A DNA stretch of 64,000 nucleotides from Adiantum capillus-veneris. Taxonomy: Eukaryota > Streptophyta > Polypodiopsida > Polypodiales > Pteridaceae. The translations under genes and the position numbers were made by a program. Every line of letters starts with the position of its first letter. Positions within the stretch are counted from its first letter, which is position 1. The DNA lies in NCBI GenBank assembly GCA_014529385.2, contig CM043955.1:143663640-143727639 (forward strand), given 5' to 3'. The notes below the pieces were generated by a model, which was given only the letters and a program-made list of their open reading frames with translations, was not told the DNA's origin and ran no database searches. Of this stretch, positions 52,947 to 64,000 are shown in pieces.

Positions 52947-55176
52947 GTGAGCAGTTTTCACGGGCACTCACTGACACTTCTAGGGCATCAAAGTCATATG
53001 AACCTATGCTCTGGACAAGTGTTAGAGCACGAGCATATTGGTAGTGCCTCCATTTACGCGGGCACCCATTATTCCTCCACCCTAGGTTCTGGACCTTCGG
53101 CCGAGACTCAAGGTAGCGCGACCCAAGATCCTCATATCGAGTCTAGTGATTCTTCCTCTGACTACGAAGTCATGGAGGGGTATCCTACACCAAACCCTGA
53201 TAGTTCAAGTCAAGACATGCATGCCCTGGGCCCACGGCCCGGGTCCAGCGTGTTTAGCCGCTTAAAAGAGACCCTTAGTAGAACATGCGGTTAATGAAAT
53301 AAATGAAGGGAGTGGGGAAGTAAATTCGTCATTCATGCCTAAAATAGACCCTATGCTTCTTGAGAGTGTGCATGTGAATGTTCCATCCACTGCACCTCTT
53401 GATCCTTTAGGACTATCTCCCTCTGAGGTTTTACTACCCGATGGTAGGAGTCTCGCCGAAGTACAAGAGATCGAACGCTATGTGAAAGCAACAAGGGAGA
53501 GGAAAATTGAGAACCTACGAAGGCTAGAACAAAGTCGAGCCCTGAAAGAAAAGGCTCCTATGACAACAATCATGCCAGCTGAGCAACCGAGTGCTCCCAA
53601 GGTAGCAGTCACGGAGGGGCAAGCGATGGGGAGCAATAATGCTTCCACTTCGAGGGAAACCTCCAGCATGCCAGGCCTAGATGGGATATTCCTAAACGAA
53701 AATTGGGAGTATGACCTACAAGCAAAATCTTTAACTGATCGGTACACAGGACGCACCTATCATGTGGGTTGGTTAAATGTTCTACAATCCACATCGGGTG
53801 CTACTAGCATAGATGAGCAACAACAGAAAGTCTGTGATGTCCTCCATAGGATTGTCGAGTTAGAAAGACAGAACACAGGGATCAACATGCCTTCAATAGG
53901 CCTAATGAGATTCTTGGATACGGGAAAGGCCAACCAACCAACCCTATCACAAATGGAGACTCCCTCAGTGAGCCCCATTGATCCTCCATATGTTGTTTCG
54001 TCGGGAGCCTCAATACAATCTGAGCCCACAAGTGGCAGCTTTACCTTCCCAGATCTAGCTCATCTTTCTCTTAATGACACTATGGCTACCATGCATATCC
54101 CAATGGTGAGCATGACAAGAAGTACACCATGGAGTTCATTTGTTAATACTGCGCTGATGCCTAGTAGCACAGTGCCCCCAACTATACCTACATGTATGTA
54201 TCAATCATGTGCACCTGTAGTACCTCAGCCTCATGTAGCTCCTACACCTCCAATTATTCCAAGAGCTTACAATCCAAAATGGCATCATCCAAGCTCTTAT
54301 ACAAGTGGAGCCATGCCATTTAATAATAACATGCCATATCAGGCACCCCCTATGCCTAGGGCCACGCATGTAAACTTTGGACCACCGTCTGGTACACCAC
54401 CATACGAAATATGGGACCCAAGAGCCGCGTGTATTCCAAGGCCAAGGCCAACTCCCATCTCACATGTGGTTCCAGGAGCACATACACCCATTATACCTGC
54501 TCAAATAGGAGATTTGGCAGCATTTGCTCAAACTATCAGTCGTTGTATTGCAGAAAACATGCGTAGTGCACCTGATAGAGAGCCTAGGAGCAAGGCAGTT
54601 CAAGTAGCTAAGCTCACACAAAAATTCAGTGGAGACGGAGATGCTAGAAAGCATATGGAAGTCTTTGAACATGTCTGCGATTCCTTGGAAGAGCACAATG
54701 AGCTACATAAGTGTAAGGCTTTGAGTTTGACCCTAAGCGGAAAGGCTGGAGATTGGTATAGAACCTTAAGAGTAGAAGAGAAAACGATCTACTCTACTCT
54801 TAGGAGATTGTTCTTGAAAGAGCACATACGAGAGGGAGCACTTTGGGGTGTAGCCTCTCAGCTCCAGAAAGCCCAACGAGAAGAAGGTGAATCCGTGAGA
54901 GACTTCATTAGTCGCCTAAAGAATTTGAATTCTCGATGCAATCCAAACGAGCGATTCAAAACCAACCAATTTCTCGATAGATTCATTAGGGAACTACGAC
55001 ATGAAAGTATCTATAATGGCCTAGTCATTAGAGGTATCACTACTTGGGAAGCAGTCACCATGAATGCAATCCAATTGGAGGATAATTTAATGATTGCAGG
55101 AGAAAGAGTGTCTGCCGAGCCGAAGTCTAGTAGCTCGCAAGCATCAGGGCATGAGCCAATGAAGATAAAGCCAATG
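52947..55176 (+). pseudogene. Gag, copy A, of a Gag-protease retroelement
   Basis: The N-terminal acidic, Ser-rich part is at 52947-53265. A one-base shift near 53265 then leads through VEHAVNEINEG into the long frame beginning at 53335 (616 codons). It has a charged helix (EVQEIERYVKATRERKIE), a Pro/Thr-rich middle and a retrotransposon Gag domain from about residue 420 (LTQKFSGDGDARKHMEVFEH, LSLTLSGKAGDWYRTL, EGESVRDFISRLKNLNSRC). It breaks off after GHEPMKIKPM at 55176, before any zinc knuckle, by junction with inverted sequence of copy B. Confidence 0.8.
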
Positions 55177-56246
55177 TGGCCCTAGGCATAGCAGACGTCG
55201 GATGTGACATGCTAATGCTAGCCGGTATGGTCCCATGGAAATAAGAACTTGGGTGTTGTGGTTGTGGAGCATAGGTTGTTGAAACAATGGGAGGGGTAGG
55301 GACTACATGAGTACGAGGACCCATGGGTGTATACGATTGGTACACATTTGTAGGTACTATTGCAGGCACTGAGCTACCATGTAGTGGTGCTTTACTAACA
55401 AATGAGGTCCATGGCGTGTTTCTCGGCATGTCCATCATTGGGGTAGGCATGGTAGCCGTGGTGTCATAAAGGGAAAGATGAGCTAGGCTTGGAAAGGTAA
55501 AGCTATCACTTGTGGGCTCCGATTGCACTGAGGCCCCTGGCGAAACAACATATGGAGGATCCATCGGACTTACCCAGGGAGTCTCCATTTGCGATAAGGT
55601 TGGTTGTTTAGCCTTTCCTGTATCCAAGAATCTCATGAGACCCATTGAAGGCATGTTGATCCCCTTGTTCTATCTCTCTAACTCAATGACCCTATGGATG
55701 ACCTCACAAACTCTTTGTTGTTGATCCTCCACACTAGTAGCATCCATTGTGGATTGTAGGACATCTAACCGACCCACGTGATAGGTGTGACCTGTGTATA
55801 GGTCGGTCAGAGTTTCTGTTTGTAGTTCGTACTCCCAATTCTCATTTACGAACACTCCATCTAGGATTGAGGTGCTAGGGGTGTCCTTTGAGCTAGATGC
55901 AATGTTGCTTTCTAGGGGTTGGTCCTTAGCGGTTGCTAAGTCAGGAGCACTCAATTGCTCTCTTAGCAAGGATATTAACATAGGGGCTTTCGCTTTTAAC
56001 TCTCTTCATTGCTCCACCTTGCTTAAGCTCTCGACTTCCTTTTCCCTCGCTGCAAGGATATACCGCTCGACCTCTTGAACTTCAGCAAGGCTTCTACCAT
56101 CGGGTAATATGACCTCGGAGGAAAATAACTCTGAAGAGTCAGGAGGTGCAGTGAATGAAGTATTCACGTGCAGATTCTCTAGGGCATAGGTTCTATGTTG
56201 GTCATGAATGGAGAATTTACTTCCCCACCCCCTCATTTACATCATT
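55177..56246 (-). pseudogene. Gag copy B, N-terminal half, inverted
   Basis: Minus strand: reads from the gag start region (near 56240) through ENLHVN, SLAEVQEVERYILAAREK, VFVNENWEYELQTETLTD and SMGLMRFLDTGKAKQPTL to MSHPTSAMPRAT near 55180. It corresponds part for part to copy A up to its MPRAT position. The rest of copy B starts on the plus strand at 56247 from the very next residues. Stops and shifts are present. Confidence 0.85.
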
Positions 56247-57362
56247 AGCTCCATGAACTTTGGACCGCCACATGGCACAACACCGTACAAAACATGGAAT
56301 CCAAGGGCTTCCTATGCGCCAAGCCCAATGCCAATACCTACTCCTCATGTAGTCTTTGGAGCGCCTTCACCCACGGTGCCTGCTCACTTAGGTGACTTGG
56401 CAACAGTTGCTCAAGCTATTGGTCGATCTATTGTTTGTTGAGAATATGCGTAACACACCTGATAGAGAGCCTAGAAGTAAGGCAGTACAAATAGCCAAGC
56501 TCACACAAAAATTTAGTGGAGACGAGGATGTGAGAAAGCATATCGAAGTGTTTGAACAAATATGCGATTCTCTAGGAGAACACAATGACCTACATACGAG
56601 TAATGCTTTAAGCCTAACCTTAAGTGGAAAGGCTTGGGATTGGTATAGAACCCTAAGGGTGGAAGAAAAAACGATTTAAACCCTACTCTTAAAAGACTGT
56701 TCTTGAAAGAATGCATACGAGAGGGAGTGCTTTGGGGTGTAGCCTCTCAGCTCCAAAAAGCCCAACGAGAGGAAGGAGAGTCGGTGAGAGACTTTATAAG
56801 TCGCTTGAAGCATTTGAATTCTTGTTGTAATCCAAATGAGCACTTCAACAATAACCATTTTCTTGATCGATTCATTAGGGGGTTACGACATGAGGATATC
56901 TACAATGGCCTAGTCATTAGAGGTATCACCACTTGGACAGCAGTCACCACCAATGGGATCCAACTAGAGGATAATTTAACGATTCAAGGAGAAAGAGTAT
57001 CTGTTGAGCCTAAATCTATTAGCTCGCAAGTATTAGGGCATCAGCCAAAGCCTATTGCTAAGGAGCCAAAGATACCTGAGATTACTTTAGCAGATCTCAC
57101 CAAGGCTATTCAAGAGAGTCTTAGAGACAATCGTGCTCTGCAAAACAATCATATGTATCCAAGAAGGGAGCAACAATGGTGCTCAGTATGCTATGGATCG
57201 CATAGTACCAGTGAATGCCCTACTTTTAGAGTAAAATTCAATGGGAACCGCAATGCTTGTGGGAGGTATGGTCATCAATCTAAGGATTGCATAGTATTTA
57301 AGCGCGCGATGGCCAATACACCAACCTTAGCATGGACAGACACACCTCGAGTGCCTGCATAG
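56247..57362 (+). pseudogene. Gag copy B, C-terminal half with zinc knuckles
   Basis: Continues from MNFGPPHGTTPY. Frameshifts near 56430 and 56680 separate it into pieces. Blocks are PDREPRSKAVQIAKLTQKF, LSLTLSGKAWDWYRTL, EGESVRDFISRLKHLN and LADLTKAIQESLRDNRAL. Zinc knuckles: CSVCYGSHSTSEC (CX2CX3HX4C) and a second one lacking its first Cys (ACGRYGHQSKDC). TAG at 57360-57362 ends it, but the frame continues. Confidence 0.8.
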
Positions 57363-58070
57363 ATGTCAGCCCCACCTCTTGAACAAACAGCACCACACAT
57401 GGTCCCTAGGGCCCAAAATGTTGTTCAAACAACACCCTTACCACCTCCAGTGCTAGGACCACAACCACCACATCCGAGATTCACTTCTGTGAATCAAGTG
57501 GGTTGTGAGTCATCTATTTCTTGTTTGGAAGGCTGTGAGGAAGATATAGATCCTAATATTGCCTATGGGATGGATGTACTTAAAGAAATTCCACAATACT
57601 ACATGGAGGACTATTGGGGACAAGTCAAACCTGTATATCAAGTAGCTACTCTTGTGGCAAGAGGCCAAAATATCAATTACACTGCTAAGAGACCGCCTCT
57701 TCAATGCTATGAGTGTGGAGGTCCACATCGTGTAGCCGAGTGTCCTATTAGGCTACAAAAGAACGCCACACTAATGCAAACCAATCAAGCGAGCACGTCT
57801 ACAATGCCGATACTCATGTGTAATCGATGTGGCATAGATCATTTGATTGCCCAATGTCCAAATAATCCAGATGCACGGAAGATCACGCCATTAAACTTGA
57901 TTGAAGTTACCAAGGAGCCATCACCAAGTACACCTGTGGTACCAGTAAACGTACGCACACGATCGATGCTCCAAAAACAAAATTATATTCTGAGAAAAGA
58001 GACACGGCATCAATTGCCCAATCTCAAAAAAAGAAGAAAATACAAAGGAAGAGATCGCAAAAAGCAGTGA
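57363..58070 (+). pseudogene. Gag copy B continuation, two further zinc knuckles
   Basis: Same frame as the preceding piece beyond its TAG. After a Pro-rich linker come CYECGGPHRVAEC and CNRCGIDHLIAQC (both CX2CX4HX4C-like: CX2C, His, Cys). A basic C terminus (KKRRKYKGRDRKKQ) follows. Counting the preceding piece, the protein had four knuckles, more than the one or two usual for gypsy Gag. Nucleic-acid binding is the expected role. Confidence 0.7.
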
Positions 58071-59456
58071 AGTTAGACCCCAATTCAAAGACCAACATAG
58101 GTACTGGTGACGACCCTGTATATATGAACGATACTGAAGAAGATTCTGATTCAGGTGAAACCATGGAGACCAAAACGACCACTAAGATAGAAACCAGCAA
58201 GGTAGATCTTCAGGAGCCACAATGGCTAGGATCCAAGAAGAAGATAGGAACTTATCCAAACCCTACAGAGGAGATTGATCGAGTCGAGTAATTAAGGAGT
58301 TTGGTAGAAGATACCCAAAGGGATCTAGAACCAGCACCTATGCAGATTCAGATTACAGACACCGTGTTCCCTACGCAACAACAACCTCACTAAGTCCATA
58401 GACCCTTAGACATACCTAGTGTCATCCAAGAAGAAAGTGACTTAAAGTCATGGGAAAGTGGGCGTACTCACTTCTTGATAGAAAGAATGTTTACAGAGAG
58501 ACTACCTGATCCTATCGAAGAAATGGAGATCCCATCTTCCCCACGTCAAGGGACTGAAGCCCAAAAGGTGTCGTTAAACATTGCTAAATTGATGGATTTC
58601 ATGTCTTTAGAAGTTAGAACCACCGTCATGTCCAAACTATATAAAGACCCTAAGCTAGTCTCAGCTCTTCGAGCCTTCCTCAATGGAGAACTGAAGTTTG
58701 GGCTACCACAATTTGCACATATGGATGGAGTTGGGGAGATGTCAATAGAGGAGGAACACTTAGATCCACAACCCAACCTAGATGAGAACCTTGTTATAGA
58801 AATACCTGTTAGCAAGTTGAGACAATACTTTGAGGGTGATGAATCCAATGCGACCATACCAATCACTACTAAGGGATTAATTGTGAAGGGAATCCTTGAT
58901 GGTGGCGTTGGGGTTAGCATTGTGACTAAAAATTTGATGGGAAACTATGGGAAGACCTCACCTTGCAACCACAACCATAGTAGTGAAGATGGACAATGGG
59001 TCTATTGTTAAACCTATTGGGATGCTAGAAGATCTCAAGATCAAGGTCTTTGGACATAAAACAAGGATTACCTTCATTGTTATGGATTTCTCCAAACACA
59101 GTATGGCATCGGAGATGATCTTAGGACGTCCTTTCATGAGGGAAGCAAAAATGGTGCATGACTGGTCTAAAAACCATGTCTACTTGCAGTTCCAAGATTC
59201 TGTCATTCGAGTGGATCTTGTGACGGGTCGAGCACATCCTCTAGGAAACAGGTTTATAATTGATCATAGATCTGACACCACAGTTCACTCGGCCCCATTG
59301 CAGTATTGTTACACGTGTAAAGCAGACACTGATGTTGGGGAAGATTCTCCTTATATGGATGTACTACCTGGGATGACTGAGTCGGACAATGTGGATTGGG
59401 TCCACCTAGCAGCAACCATAGACACTTGGGGAAAAATAGGGGGACGACCTGGGTAA
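58067..59456 (+). pseudogene. Aspartic protease region of the Gag-protease element
   Basis: The frame changes near 58067, then two in-frame TAA stops (near 58289 and 58379) and a shift near 58950 break it. The retropepsin signals are GILDGGVGVSIVTKNLMG near 58890 (DGG in place of the usual DSG/DTG) and MILGRPFMREAKMVHDW near 59118. The altered active site and the breaks argue that it is dead. It would have cleaved the Gag precursor. Confidence 0.7.
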
Positions 59457-60193
59457 CACCTGAGGGGGATGAAATACATGTACCCTTAAATATGCTACAA
59501 GCAATGCATATAGCTTCTGACAAGACTCATCCTTATATAACAAAGAAAACATACAAGTGGGTCCCTAAAGCTTCTTTAGCGACCATAGCCAGTGCTAAAA
59601 GACAGAAGCCTTGTAAGAAACGTCCCACTCGCTCCAAGAAATGTAAGAAAACGTGGCGTTGGATTCCTAAACGACTATTGGAAGCCCAAGGCTACTATCA
59701 AGGAAATGATCAAATCTAGGTGCCAAAACGTAGATTGTGTTCTTACTTGTCACCTGACCCATGTGAGCCCAATCCTATGGCTCCAAAACAAATTGAAGAT
59801 CGCGGAAAGGAAAAAATCACGAAACGCTATACACCTGCTCCAGAGCTAGTTTGGGTACCAAAGAAAGAACGATTTGTTCCACCTAGCTCAAGAACAGGGA
59901 AATCAAATGAAGCTTCTTGCTCTTCATGTAGTTCCTATACGGGAATAAAAGCTTCGACACAACCTCCACCTACCATTGTACATATCCATACAAACAAGAA
60001 AGAGTTTGCACCTCCCATTGTAAGTTCACCACCTACAACAATGTTGCAAATAAAATCATGGGAGAGTACCTTACCACCCTTGCAACTAGATGAAACGCAT
60101 AGGGCGGTCGAAAACTATTGGTTAAAGGCTTCACCCATAACAACTTGGAACAATTGGTTTCAAAAGGTGACGACATCATTCCAAAAGGTATGA
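59396..60193 (+). pseudogene. Terminal protein region with repeated W-V/I-P-K motifs
   Basis: One frame with a single TAG (59717-59719). Motifs: YKWVPKAS near 59555, WRWIPKRL near 59655, I-stop-VPKR at the TAG (the stop sits where the repeat has Trp) and LVWVPKKE near 59850. Lys/Arg-rich around them, then Pro/Ser-rich to the stop at 60191-60193. No RT, RNase H or integrase motif. The purine tract follows 7 bases later, so this is the last coding part of the element. Function unknown. Confidence 0.55.
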
Positions 60194-60200
60194 TCTACCC

Positions 60201-60214
60201 AAGGGAGGGGGGAG
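60201..60214 (+). promoter_or_regulatory. Polypurine tract of the Gag-protease element
   Basis: AAGGGAGGGGGGAG immediately before TGTTTGCTGAC. Confidence 0.75.
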
Positions 60215-61376
60215 TGTTTGCTGACATCCATCATTCACTTGCTTCCCTCTCAACCTTTCTCCCTGACCTCTTAATCTTCAATCTTAGGGAATGTATATAT
60301 AAAAAATCCTTATACTCACAAAAACAAGATAAAAAGGTAAAACTGCAAGAGCCATAACACAAAATCATTAAAACACATTATGCACAAGAACACGACCCTT
60401 GTAATATTTGCACTCTAACCATCATCTATTTGCATGTACAAATATGGCTAGTACGCTAGAGTCATCCACTCTTGCCTTGGGTGAGAGGTACCCTCGTTAC
60501 TTTTCATAATTGTTTCACATGGTCTTTCCACTGCTTGCATGTGAATGGGATTTGGTAGGTACGCTAGCATGTGAGAGGACTTTTGAGGAGTTAGAATGGT
60601 TGATACGTCTCTTGACCACGACTGATCCATACTTAGTAGAGAGCGTTTCTCCCATTGCACAAGCCTACCCTTTGACCAAGATGACTATAGGCGTCTAGTG
60701 ACCTTCTTAGTAAACATGGGTACCTATGATGAAGAAGAAGATTTACATGACTACATGGATGGCACATATGGTCTCATGGATGATGACTTTGTTTATCTCA
60801 ACGACGAGGATAGGGGTTTAGCCTTAGGGTTTCCCCCCCAATCTCTACAATATCATAGTCCCTTGACTCTCTAGGGGGAGTGCAAATAATTAGGTTAGGG
60901 TTCCTTATGTCTTTTAATTGTGTTCAATAAGTGTTGGTACCTTTTTCCACTGATGTGCCTCCTAGAGGTATTCTTTGTGTTTCCTAGTGTGTACAGGAAC
61001 GTGTTGCTGTTATTAGGATTTGGTGGAATCTTTCTCTCGTTCACACTTCAAATCAAGCGCGACCATCAACACAAACAGGTGCTTCTTGTCCATTAGCATT
61101 GTCCCTAATCTTTTTTGCATCCATGTTTGTCTGCTTTGATTGTGATTGGTAGCATAATATTCAGCAAATTTGCTTAGTACCAAACATTAAATTCAATGTA
61201 ATGTCTTTGTCATGATCACTTGTCTAGGTTTAAAAATCAAGCAGTCCAACTAAGCTAGTTTGACCAAGCTAGGTGTTAGAGATCTTCTCTTAATACCATG
61301 CGGAATGCCTTTCTAATAATCAATGGTTACTTAGGTTCTTAATCCGATTAAAGCATCATTGTGTGAAATGTACTAG
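60215..61376 (+). repeat. 3' LTR of the Gag-protease element (right end not seen)
   Basis: Starts TGTTTGCTGACATCC after the purine tract, with a TATA-like TATATAAAAAA at 60296-60306. Cut or followed by a copia LTR at 61377. It does not resemble the LTR end at 51489-51917, so either the two parts come from different elements or the U5 end has been lost. Confidence 0.55.
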
Positions 61377-61602
61377 TGTTACCATATACATGTGGTAGTG
61401 ATGTGTGTGAACACACTAGGACCGTCGGGGCATTTTTTCCCTCTTTAGGAGGTTTTTCCCCCAAGCATTGTATATACGCCCATCACTCTAGGGCTATCTA
61501 TCTTTCCATTGCACACTAAGTTATACACTCTCTATTGTGTGCCTTGAGCTTCCTTCGTCTTCTCCAAGCTGTGTGCATTTCTCTGCAACCCTAATTTTAA
61601 CA
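61377..61602 (+). repeat. Copia 5' LTR (226 bp)
   Basis: Starts TGTTACCATA and ends TTTTAACA; same family and same length as 2942-3167. Followed by a primer-binding site, hence a 5' LTR. Confidence 0.92.
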
Positions 61603-61604
61603 AT

Positions 61605-61616
61605 TGGTATCAGAGC
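61605..61616 (+). promoter_or_regulatory. Primer-binding site, initiator tRNA-Met
   Basis: TGGTATCAGAGC, complementary to the 3' end of initiator tRNA-Met, the standard primer for plant copia elements. Confidence 0.92.
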
Positions 61617-61964
61617 AGGTTGCGTCCTCCCGAGCTTAGTCGCCAGCTGCTCCAATATACGCCTGCCCACTTTCTCCGATTTCAATGAGCTTTGGCGAGC
61701 GATCACAAGCCGACAAATACTTCGGGTAAGATCATAAAGCTTGGTCTGCTCAGATTTTTGATTTGGGCTCATTTCGGCCTCCGTTTCCACTACAAGCAGG
61801 TCTGCACAGGCAATTTCGTCAGTTTGTTTAGAATTTCTATCAGTGTTGTTTTTTGCATAACAAGTGCCTTATAGTATTCTATGGTTTGTGCTATATAGCA
61901 CATATTGTTCTCGCTCCGTTTCTCTTATTTTCGGGCAGTTTTCACATCAGGTGCAGCATTTACC

Positions 61965-62707
61965 ATGGCTGACAACAACAACACAGATGTGTTCAAGATG
62001 TTTGCTGCTGAGGACAAGTTGGATGGGGACAATTACCCTATGTGGGCTTATATGATCCAACACATTCTTGTGTCAAAGGGCGTTTGGAATATTGTGCAGG
62101 GCATTGATGTACGTCCTGGTTCTGAGGATGTAGGCGATGTTGAGGATGTTGCAGGTCTTGCTGCAAGGATTGCTGATGTTAGAGTTGTTTTGCCTACGGG
62201 GCAGAACAAGCTCGTTGGGATGTTAAGGATGCGCAGGATCATGCATTGATTGCATTGTCTTTGAAGCGCACCATTGTTCCTCACATCCGTTCAGCAAAAT
62301 CTGCAAAACAGGCTTGGGATATTCTAGCAGGTCTTTATGCAAGTCGCAATGAGGCTAAAATTGCTTTGCTGTGTAAAGAGCTGGAGTCGAAGATTATGCA
62401 TGAGGAAGATGATGTGGACACTTTCCTTGCTAGTGTCAAGGATATCAATGAGCAACTCATTTCTGCAGGTGAAGTCATTTCAGACAGTTCCCTAGTGCAG
62501 ACTGTTCTTGATGCCTTACCAAATTCTTACCAGACTTTTGCTAGTACTTGGAGGCTTATGACCGAAGGAAATCCTGAAGTTGTCAAGTTTGATGCATTAT
62601 GCACATTGCTGTTGCAAGAGTCACTTTCTAGAAAAATCGGGACTAGGCAGCGTGCAGTTGAACGGGCTTTTATTGCTTCTCAAAGAAAGGGTGGTAACAG
62701 CAATTGA
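61965..62707 (+). pseudogene. Ty1/copia Gag, one frameshift
   Basis: ATG at 61965 opens MADNNNTDVFKMF, followed by the copia Gag pattern KLDGDNYPMWAYMIQHIL. A one-base loss near 62195 shifts the frame; it resumes as MIALSLKRTIVPHIRSAKSA and continues with AWDILAGLY, FLASVKDINEQLISAG, VLDALPNSYQTF. TGA at 62705-62707 ends it before any zinc knuckle is readable. The element is lost beyond about 62840. Same family as the 3' fragment at 2081-3167, but a separate copy. Confidence 0.88.
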
Positions 62708-63410
62708 GCCACTTCTTATGGTTCTGCTGCGAGTGTCAAAAATTCTATTCCTAATTGCCAGCTACTGCAATGGCCAATTTGCTCCTAGCCGTCGTAACCA
62801 GGGACTGTCACGTCAGCTGCAGGCTAGTGGGGTATCTTTTTTGGTATGCATGTAATGAAGGTCCCCAAATAATTTTATCCCACATAGATGATAGGCCTAC
62901 TTCCCTCCACTTAGTAATCTCCCCACTTATAATCTTTAAGGCTTGCATCAAATGTACATATGCTTACTAGGAAAGGCAGAGTCTCTGATTTTCAATAGTT
63001 TGTCCCACTCTTAGAGATGAGTACCAATCATCTAAATGAGTGCCCACTATCTTACTTCAACCAATCAACAATTTTTGCCTATCAAAAAATGCTTGAAAAT
63101 AAATAAAATGAACAAAATAAATAAATAATATTTTAGTAAGCAAAAAGACAATGCATCGCTATAGCCTTTGCCCTTTGGGCACACCAAAAATTGCAGCGCT
63201 TTTCCAAAAGGTGTGTGCCACCTTAGCCCACAAAATCAGGCTTCAATGGTGTCCTAAGTGTTTTGTTTTCTGAGCAACTTGCCATAATTATCTGGTGAAG
63301 CTAAAAACAAAATTAATAATCCATTTTCATGCCTTAGGTCAGTTATGAGGTAAGGAATATAGCTAACATTTTAAGTTCCCCAAAATAACACCATATTAAG
63401 ATTATGGCGA

Positions 63411-63675
63411 TAAGTTTTAAGATAAAAAATCATAAAAATCTAGTGTAGTATTAAATAATTTTTTATAAATTGAATATAACTTCTAATTGTCACAATAAGA
63501 TTTTGCACAGATTTCAAGGTTTATGGATTAAAAGGTATTCCCAAGATAAGTTTTAAGATGAAAAATCATAGAAATCTAGTTTAGTTTTAACCAAATTTTT
63601 ACAAATTGAATATAACTTCTTGTCACAATAAGATTTTGCACAGATTTCAAGATTTATGGATCAAAAGATATTCTA
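63411..63675. repeat. Tandem repeat, 136-bp unit, two copies
   Basis: TAAGTTTTAA starts units at 63411 and 63547. Both contain CACAATAAGATTTTGCACAG; the second has a short deletion. Confidence 0.85.
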
Positions 63676-63825
63676 AGGGCTTCAAAAAAATTAAAAGGTA
63701 TTCCAAATTCAAAGATTCTTTCAACAACAACCAAAACAATGTGCTAGTCTATAGCATGTAGCAATGTGCAATGATAAAGCACATAAATTTGCAACAATAT
63801 TAGCTAGGAAGGATGAATATAACAT

Positions 63826-63828
<3 letters not shown>

Positions 63829-63864
<36 letters not shown>

Positions 63865-63880
63865 GAGAGAGAGAGAGAGT
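63829..63880. repeat. (GA)n microsatellite
   Basis: GA run with one CATA interruption. Confidence 0.95.
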
Positions 63881-64000
63881 GTGAGGACACTTTGAAGAGA
63901 AGAAACCTTAAAGGAAAAATAAAGGAAAGAGATAGAAATACCTCTTTATATGGACACAAAATGTCTTTTGACTTTCCACCTTGATAAGTCTTTTTAACTT

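Larger units (their letters stand above)
62708..64000. other. AT-rich non-coding end of window
   Basis: Remnant copia DNA to about 62840, then no recognised gene to the window end. Confidence 0.5.

Overview
The window looks like intergenic, retrotransposon-filled DNA from the nuclear genome of a land plant. The evidence is Ty1/copia elements primed by initiator tRNA-Met, a Ty3/gypsy Tat-like element with two RNase H domains, a chromovirus with a chromodomain, very long pure TG and CT microsatellites, and nested insertions with target-site duplications. I recognise no host protein-coding gene and no tRNA, rRNA or CRISPR. A fern or lycophyte with a large genome would fit, because a Penelope-like (PLE) reverse transcriptase of the CxC class is present, but the species cannot be fixed from this sequence. 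Almost every coding region is broken and is annotated as a pseudogene.

Layout. 1-3.2 kb: the end of an unrecognised retroelement protein with one amber stop, a putative LTR, then the 3' end of a copia element (RNase H plus a 226-bp LTR). 3.7-30 kb: a PLE complex on the minus strand. It has repeated flanking modules, long TG tracts beside a conserved hairpin cassette, and a degraded ORF (28.4 down to 22.16 kb) with a CKC motif and reverse transcriptase (RT). A 10.5-kb Tat-like gypsy tandem (5765-16272, LTR-internal-LTR-part internal-LTR) is inserted in one flanking module, and the uninterrupted paralogue of its target is at 19.8 kb. A 2.76-kb probable solo LTR (25171-27929) is inserted in the PLE ORF.

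30-46.6 kb: decayed elements. These include an LTR-like piece, a coiled-coil stretch with a tandem duplication, a copia gag fragment, and a minus-strand copia pol gene split by the 3' half of a chromovirus with its LTR. 46.6-51.5 kb: a second, longer relative of the solo LTR, swollen by a 152-bp tandem array that carries a 719-bp foldback element. 51.5-61.4 kb: an LTR end with a tRNA-Asp-type primer site, followed by a Gag-protease retroelement without RT, RNase H or integrase, whose second gag copy has its N-terminal half inverted. 61.4-62.8 kb: the 5' end (LTR, primer site, gag) of the same copia family seen at 2-3 kb. The rest is AT-rich non-coding DNA.

The parts do not form one pathway. 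They record successive insertion, recombination and decay. The most unusual items are the PLE with its unknown N-terminal region and bistable hairpin, the Gag-protease-only element, and the LTR family that carries a possible short exon with a splice donor.
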